In this document: positions 7,668-11,034 of the stretch, piece by piece | Numbering within the stretch: the first letter of the stretch is position 1 | Layout: every line of letters begins with the position of its first letter | From: Gemmatimonadales bacterium | GTDB taxonomy: Bacteria; Gemmatimonadota; Gemmatimonadetes; Gemmatimonadales; GWC2-71-9 | Assembly (NCBI GenBank): GCA_030601605.1 | Contig: JAUVTI010000052.1 | Location: 1-11,034, forward strand | Direction of reading: 5' to 3' | Length of the DNA: 11,034 nt | Translations under genes and position numbers: made by a program | Notes under the pieces: model-generated | What the model was told of the DNA's origin: nothing | What the model saw: only the letters and a program-made list of their open reading frames with translations | Database searches by the model: none

Positions 7668-7675
7668 TAACTTTG
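7668..7675 (+). promoter_or_regulatory. TAnnTTTG-type -10 candidate upstream of the M28 peptidase
   Basis: TAACTTTG exactly fits the -7 element (TAnnTTTG) known from Bacteroidota promoters. It is in the 116-base gap (7608-7723) before the peptidase gene and would give a leader of about 40 bases that includes the ribosome binding site. I see no clear upstream TTG element at the expected distance. Nothing else distinct is visible in this gap. Confidence 0.35.
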
Positions 7676-7707
7676 TACGTTCACTTCGACACCAACTCAG
7701 TCCATCC

Positions 7708-7713
7708 AAGGAG
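7708..7713 (+). promoter_or_regulatory. Shine-Dalgarno of the M28 peptidase gene
   Basis: AAGGAG, 10 bases before ATG 7724. It supports that start over the in-frame codon at 7673 (ttg), from which 17 non-signal-like residues would be added ahead of a clean signal peptide. Confidence 0.7.
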
Positions 7714-7723
7714 CCATACCGGC

Positions 7724-9271
7724 ATGCGGGTTTCGCACCTCGTGGCACTCACACTGCTCATCCCGACCGCCATCACCGCGCAGACCGACGAGTCCGTCGC
7801 ACGCTCGGCCGGCTCGATCACGCCCGACGACGTCGCGCACCGCGTGGGCATCATCGCGCACGATTCCATGCTCGGCCGCAACACGCCCAGCCCGGGACTC
7901 GAGATGACCGCGCAGTACGTCGCGGGCGAGTTCAGCAGCTTCGGGCTCGCGCCCGGCGGCGACGACGGATCCTACCTGCAGCGTTACTCGCTGCTGTGGG
8001 TGAAGACCGACGTCGCCAACGCCTCCGTTGCGATACACGGCGGCCCGACCTGGCGCATCGGGACGGAGCTGGCGAATGCGGGCGGCTCCACCGGACCGGA
8101 TGGAGTCACGGGTCCCACGCTGGTCGTCTCGGGCACAGAGGGCGGCGGCGAAGCGCTGGCCGAGCTGCCGATCGAGGGCGCCGTCGTGGTGTGGGTCGGC
8201 GCCACGACGCGCTCCGGAGGCCTGCACAGCAACGTGCGGCGCCTGCTGCGGTCGGTGGTGGGGATGGAGCCGGCTGCGCTCATCATCGCGAGCAGCCCTT
8301 CAGAAGCGAGATGGCGCGTGCTGCTCAGCCGCGGTTCCCGCCCCTCCCTGCGCAAGAGCTGGGTCCAGACGTCGCGCGTCCCCACCCTTCAGATCCAGGA
8401 AGCCACCATCGCGCCCGTGCTCGCGCAGCACGGCTTCGATCTCGAGAGCGCCGGCGCCGGAACGCCAATCCAGGCAACGCCGCTTCCCAATCTCGAGATC
8501 ACGGTGAAGCTCCCCGAGATGGTCGAGGACGAGGTCTCGGCGCCCAACACGATCGGCATCCTGGAGGGACGCGACCCCGACCTCAAGGGCGAATACGTCG
8601 TGTACAGCGCCCACATGGACCACGTGGGCCAGGCCGGCGCTCCGGGCGCCTCGTGCGGCGCCCGCGAGGGCGACGACATTTGCAACGGCGCCGACGACAA
8701 CGCCTCCGGCACCGTGGCGATCATCGAGCTGGCACAGGCATTCGCGCAACTGGAGCCCCGCCCCAGGCGCTCGATCATCTTCCTCACGGTGAGCGGTGAG
8801 GAGCGCGGCATGTGGGGCAGCGAGTACTTCTCCACCCACGCGCCGGTGCCGGTCGAGCAGATGGTCGCCAACATGAACGCCGACATGGTGGGCCGGAACT
8901 GGACCGACACCATATCGGTGATCGGCAAGGAGCACTCCGACCTGGGCGAGACGCTGCACCGGGTGGCCGACGAGCACCCCGAGCTCAACATGGCCCCGGT
9001 CGACGACCAATGGCCGGACGAGCGCTTCTACTTCCGCTCGGACCACATCCACTTCGCCAGGAAGGGCGTGCCGATCCTGTTCTTCTTCAACGGCACGCAC
9101 GAGGACTACCACCGCCCGAGCGACGAACCGGAGAAGATCGATGCGGAGAAGGAGTCCCGCGTCGCGAAGTTGATGTTCTATCTCGGGTTGGAGATCGCGA
9201 ACGCGGACCAGCGGCCCCAGTGGTACCCGGAGAGCTACGCCGAGATAGTGAGGCCGGGGGGAACGGAGTAG
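7724..9271 (+). CDS. Secreted M28 family zinc aminopeptidase with PA-like insert
   Basis: 515 residues. A signal peptide covers 1-20 (short n-region with Arg2, hydrophobic core, cleavage near ITA-Q), so it acts outside the cytoplasm. Residues about 100-245 look like a protease-associated (PA) domain placed before the catalytic core, as in many larger M28 enzymes. The two-zinc peptidase motifs are complete: AHMDH with His297 and Asp299, GADDNASG with Asp324/325, SGEE with catalytic Glu359 and ligand Glu360, NADMVG with Asp387, and DYHRPSD with His463. It should remove N-terminal amino acids from peptides; the exact specificity cannot be read from the sequence. The only two cysteines, 311 and 320, flank the loop just before the metal Asp and may form a disulfide. 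The neighbouring GGT-like gene, convergent, is also a hydrolase of amide bonds, so both may serve peptide scavenging. Confidence 0.94.
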   Translation: MRVSHLVALTLLIPTAITAQTDESVARSAGSITPDDVAHRVGIIAHDSMLGRNTPSPGLEMTAQYVAGEFSSFGLAPGGDDGSYLQRYSLLWVKTDVANASVAIHGGPTWRIGTELANAGGSTGPDGVTGPTLVVSGTEGGGEALAELPIEGAVVVWVGATTRSGGLHSNVRRLLRSVVGMEPAALIIASSPSEARWRVLLSRGSRPSLRKSWVQTSRVPTLQIQEATIAPVLAQHGFDLESAGAGTPIQATPLPNLEITVKLPEMVEDEVSAPNTIGILEGRDPDLKGEYVVYSAHMDHVGQAGAPGASCGAREGDDICNGADDNASGTVAIIELAQAFAQLEPRPRRSIIFLTVSGEERGMWGSEYFSTHAPVPVEQMVANMNADMVGRNWTDTISVIGKEHSDLGETLHRVADEHPELNMAPVDDQWPDERFYFRSDHIHFARKGVPILFFFNGTHEDYHRPSDEPEKIDAEKESRVAKLMFYLGLEIANADQRPQWYPESYAEIVRPGGTE

Positions 9272-9288
9272 GACCGGGAAACGTGCAA

Positions 9289-9338
9289 CGGGAAGCGGGA
9301 AGCGTACTGCGCTCGGGGGAGCCGTTTCCCGTTTCCCG
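9289..9338 (+). terminator. Long hairpin after the M28 gene, built from 7-base repeats, full pairing only in plus-strand RNA
   Basis: CGGGAAGCGGGAAGCG (9289-9304) pairs over 16 positions with CGTTTCCCGTTTCCCG (9323-9338): 14 Watson-Crick and 2 G-U pairs. The 18-base loop can form a small inner hairpin (GCTC, GGGG, GAGC at 9311-9322). A further copy of the unit, CGGGAAACG at 9275-9283, can compete for the same 3' arm. In the minus-strand transcript the two G-U pairs become C-A mismatches. No U-tract follows, so this is not a textbook intrinsic terminator; it could mark the 3' end or protect the mRNA. Confidence 0.55.
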
Positions 9339-9340
9339 AC

Positions 9341-9361
9341 GGGGGGATGGGCTGGGGGGGG
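9341..9361 (+). other. G-rich tract at the convergent gene junction, quadruplex-capable
   Basis: Runs of 6, 3 and 8 G (9341-9346, 9349-9351, 9354-9361), separated by AT and CT, end exactly next to the stop codon of the GGT-like gene. Four G3 tracts with short loops can be chosen (splitting the 8-G run), so a G-quadruplex is possible in the plus-strand DNA or RNA. On the minus strand the same bases are a C-rich, G-poor run just after the GGT stop, as Rho loading sites often are. Confidence 0.4.
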
Positions 9362-11034
9362 CTAGTACCCCAACGCCGCCCCACCCCTGCGCGGGTCGGC
9401 CGCACCTATCAACGTGCCGTCATCCGTAACCACAACGATGTGCAGCCCGCCGAAGTACCTGTCGTACGGCAGGTGCACGTTGACCGTGTAGCCGCGGGCA
9501 CGCAGCGCCGCGGCCGCCTCGGGCGCGAAGCCCACCTCGAGATGGACTTCGGGAGCGTCCACCAGCGGATAGAACCGCGGCAGGTGCAGTGCGGTCCACG
9601 GATCCAGGCCGTACACCAGCGTATACACGATCGCCTGCACGATCGCCGGCGCGATGCGCCCACCGCCCGGTGATCCCACGACCATCTTCACCCGATCGTC
9701 CCGCACCACGAGCGTGGGAGTCGTCTGCGTGCGCGGGGTGCGGTGGGGAGCGCGTCGGTTGGCCACGGGTCCGCCGAAGTTCTCGTTCGCATCGTTGAAG
9801 AACGCTCCTGCCGCCCACGCGCCGTATCCGAAGTAGGCCCCCAGCGTGAAGGTGAGCGACACCGCATTCCCTTCCGCATCCACCACCGAGAGGTGGGTCG
9901 TCTCACCCTCGTCACCTCCACCCGCCGAGCCGTGCGCCGCTTCCTCCTCGGGCCGCGGCTGCGTCGTGGGCGGAAAGTGATCCAGTTCGGGGCATGCCGG
10001 CGCCATGCGGAGGCGCTCCGCGGCCCAGGGGTCGCCGGGCGACAGCGTGTCGGGAACCGGCGAGAGTCCCATCTGGTCGCTGCGCTGGGCCGCGAAGGCG
10101 TGGCTCGCCAGCCCGACGGCGGGGACTCCCGTGTCGCGGGGATCGCCCACCCAGGCGGCGGCGTCGGCTCGCGCGATCCGGACGGCGTCCACGAGGATCC
10201 CCAGCGCCTCGCCGTCTTCGGTCGGCAAGCCTGAGACGGCCGGATCCAGCGACTCGATCAGGTTGAGCGCCTCGAGCACCTGCACACCCGCCAGCGGCGG
10301 CGGCGCGGTGAGAACCGAGTACCCCCGAAAACTGCCGCACAGCGGGCGGCGCCAGCGTGGTGAATACTGCGCCAGATCCTCCAGCGTGATCGTGTTGCCG
10401 CCGGAGCGCAGAGTGGCCACGACCTCGTCGGCCACGGGGCCCCGGTAGTACCCGTCCCGCCCTTCCCTGGCTACCAGCTCGAGCGTGCGCGCGAGCTCGC
10501 TCTGAACCAGGGAATCCCCCGCCTGGAGCAGCACTCCGCCGGGTATGAAGATCGCCGCGGCATCCGGCGAGTACGAGAGCTTCTCCGCGGCCTCGCCCAT
10601 GATCTGCGCCAGGAAGGGATGGACCAGGAAGCCCTCGGCCGCGAGGTGGATGGCCGGCTGGAGCACTCGCTCCCGCGGGAGCCGGCCGTAGCGCTCGTGC
10701 ACTTCCAGCAGGCCTGCCACCGTCCCGGGCACGGCCGCCCACTGCTCGGGAGTCGTGAGCGAGCCGCCAACTCCGGCGGCCGCATCCAGGCTGTCGAGTC
10801 CGTAGTCGGGGCGCCCCGGTGCCGAGGCGTAGAACTCCACGTGCCACCCCTCATTCGTCTCCGCCAGCCACATGGTCATCGCGCCGCCGCCGCCCACGCC
10901 GCCCATCATCGGCTCTACCACGCCGAGGGCGAAGGCCGGCGCTACCGCAGCACCCACGGCGTGGCCCCCGGCCTCGAGCATGGCGACCCCGGCCCGGGCC
11001 GCCGCCGGATGGGCGGCGGCCACCACACCGTGCC
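9362..11034 (-). CDS. Gamma-glutamyltransferase-like Ntn hydrolase (N-terminus outside window)
   Basis: At least 554 residues in the window (numbered here from the Val codon GTG 11026-11024). The frame stays open to the edge and reads HGVVAAAHP, which in GGTs lies just after the signal peptide region, so the start is beyond 11034. These enzymes are made as a precursor that cuts itself before a threonine to give two subunits, and usually act in the periplasm. The processing motif TTHLSVVDAEGNAVSLT is present, with nucleophile Thr376; PGG of the oxyanion region is kept (GSPGGG 451-456). The segment before the cleavage site (about 352-375) is acidic and Gly/Pro-rich. Compared from memory with E. 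coli GGT, Arg114 is Tyr66, Asn411 is Gly396, Gln430 is Ala413, Asp433 is Asn416, and Ser462-Ser463 is Thr433-Gln434; the lid loop is absent. Superfamily membership is sure; true glutathione hydrolase activity is doubtful, and a related amidase or acylase activity is possible. Confidence 0.92.
   Translation of the reverse strand, partial: HGVVAAAHPAAARAGVAMLEAGGHAVGAAVAPAFALGVVEPMMGGVGGGGAMTMWLAETNEGWHVEFYASAPGRPDYGLDSLDAAAGVGGSLTTPEQWAAVPGTVAGLLEVHERYGRLPRERVLQPAIHLAAEGFLVHPFLAQIMGEAAEKLSYSPDAAAIFIPGGVLLQAGDSLVQSELARTLELVAREGRDGYYRGPVADEVVATLRSGGNTITLEDLAQYSPRWRRPLCGSFRGYSVLTAPPPLAGVQVLEALNLIESLDPAVSGLPTEDGEALGILVDAVRIARADAAAWVGDPRDTGVPAVGLASHAFAAQRSDQMGLSPVPDTLSPGDPWAAERLRMAPACPELDHFPPTTQPRPEEEAAHGSAGGGDEGETTHLSVVDAEGNAVSLTFTLGAYFGYGAWAAGAFFNDANENFGGPVANRRAPHRTPRTQTTPTLVVRDDRVKMVVGSPGGGRIAPAIVQAIVYTLVYGLDPWTALHLPRFYPLVDAPEVHLEVGFAPEAAAALRARGYTVNVHLPYDRYFGGLHIVVVTDDGTLIGAADPRRGGAALGY

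Noticed and set aside
7459..8799. A 446-codon plus-strand frame overlapping the DUF4384 and M28 genes
   Set aside because: It is Arg-rich, has no domain, and is out of frame with two genes that have clear motifs. I considered a frameshift in the DUF4384 tail, but the tail frame runs to its own stop without a sign of one.
11024..11026. GTG as the true start of the GGT-like gene
   Set aside because: The frame stays open upstream, and this Val is inside the conserved segment that follows the signal peptide in GGTs, so the gene is cut by the window edge.
1..11034. CRISPR, toxin-antitoxin, phage-defence or mobile-element system
   Set aside because: I looked for regular direct repeats, nucleases, integrases, transposases and small paired genes and found none; all long genes belong to known housekeeping or envelope families.

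Overview
The window is a GC-rich, densely coded chromosomal segment. It is most consistent with an uncultured Gemmatimonadota bacterium or a close relative in the FCB group. This rests on the order DUF58 – BatA-like – mfd – lipoprotein, a DUF4384 envelope protein, and a secreted M28 peptidase and gamma-glutamyltransferase-like enzyme side by side. The phylum call is inferred from family content, not from a marker gene. I see no rRNA, tRNA, CRISPR array, transposase, integrase or phage gene.

Left part, minus strand, about 6400 down to 1: four genes packed head to tail that look like one operon. Order of transcription is a DUF58/VWA protein (6398-5487), a BatA-like membrane VWA protein (5487-3697), the transcription-repair coupling factor Mfd (3697-386), and the first 125 residues of a lipoprotein (377-1, running off the window) that may be a SurA/PpiC-type chaperone. 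The first two junctions overlap by one base (TGATG and TAGTG) and the last gap is 8 bases. A good housekeeping promoter (TTGACC, 17-base spacer, TACGAT) lies so close to the first ATG that the transcript should be leaderless. DUF58 and BatA proteins usually work together on the cell envelope, often with a MoxR ATPase. Mfd acts on RNA polymerase stalled at DNA lesions, so sharing this operon links envelope and DNA-repair functions at least in expression.

Middle, plus strand: a divergent 192-base intergenic region (6399-6590) separates that operon from a DUF4384 secreted protein (6591-7607). Its upstream region carries a sigma-54-like -24/-12 element overlapping a palindrome, followed by a strong Shine-Dalgarno. 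After a 116-base gap with a TAnnTTTG-type promoter candidate comes a signal-peptide-bearing M28 zinc peptidase (7724-9271).

Right part: a convergent junction (9272-9361) holds a long hairpin that pairs fully only in the plus-strand RNA, then a very G-rich tract. A gamma-glutamyltransferase-like gene (minus, 9362 to the window end) follows and lacks its N-terminus. Its nucleophile threonine is present, but most residues that hold the gamma-glutamyl group in E. coli GGT appear to be replaced.

Overall this is mostly ordinary chromosomal sequence. I did not find a new multi-gene system. The best leads are the altered substrate pocket of the GGT-like enzyme, the leaderless operon promoter with its palindromic spacer, the sigma-54-like promoter, and the strand-asymmetric hairpin.
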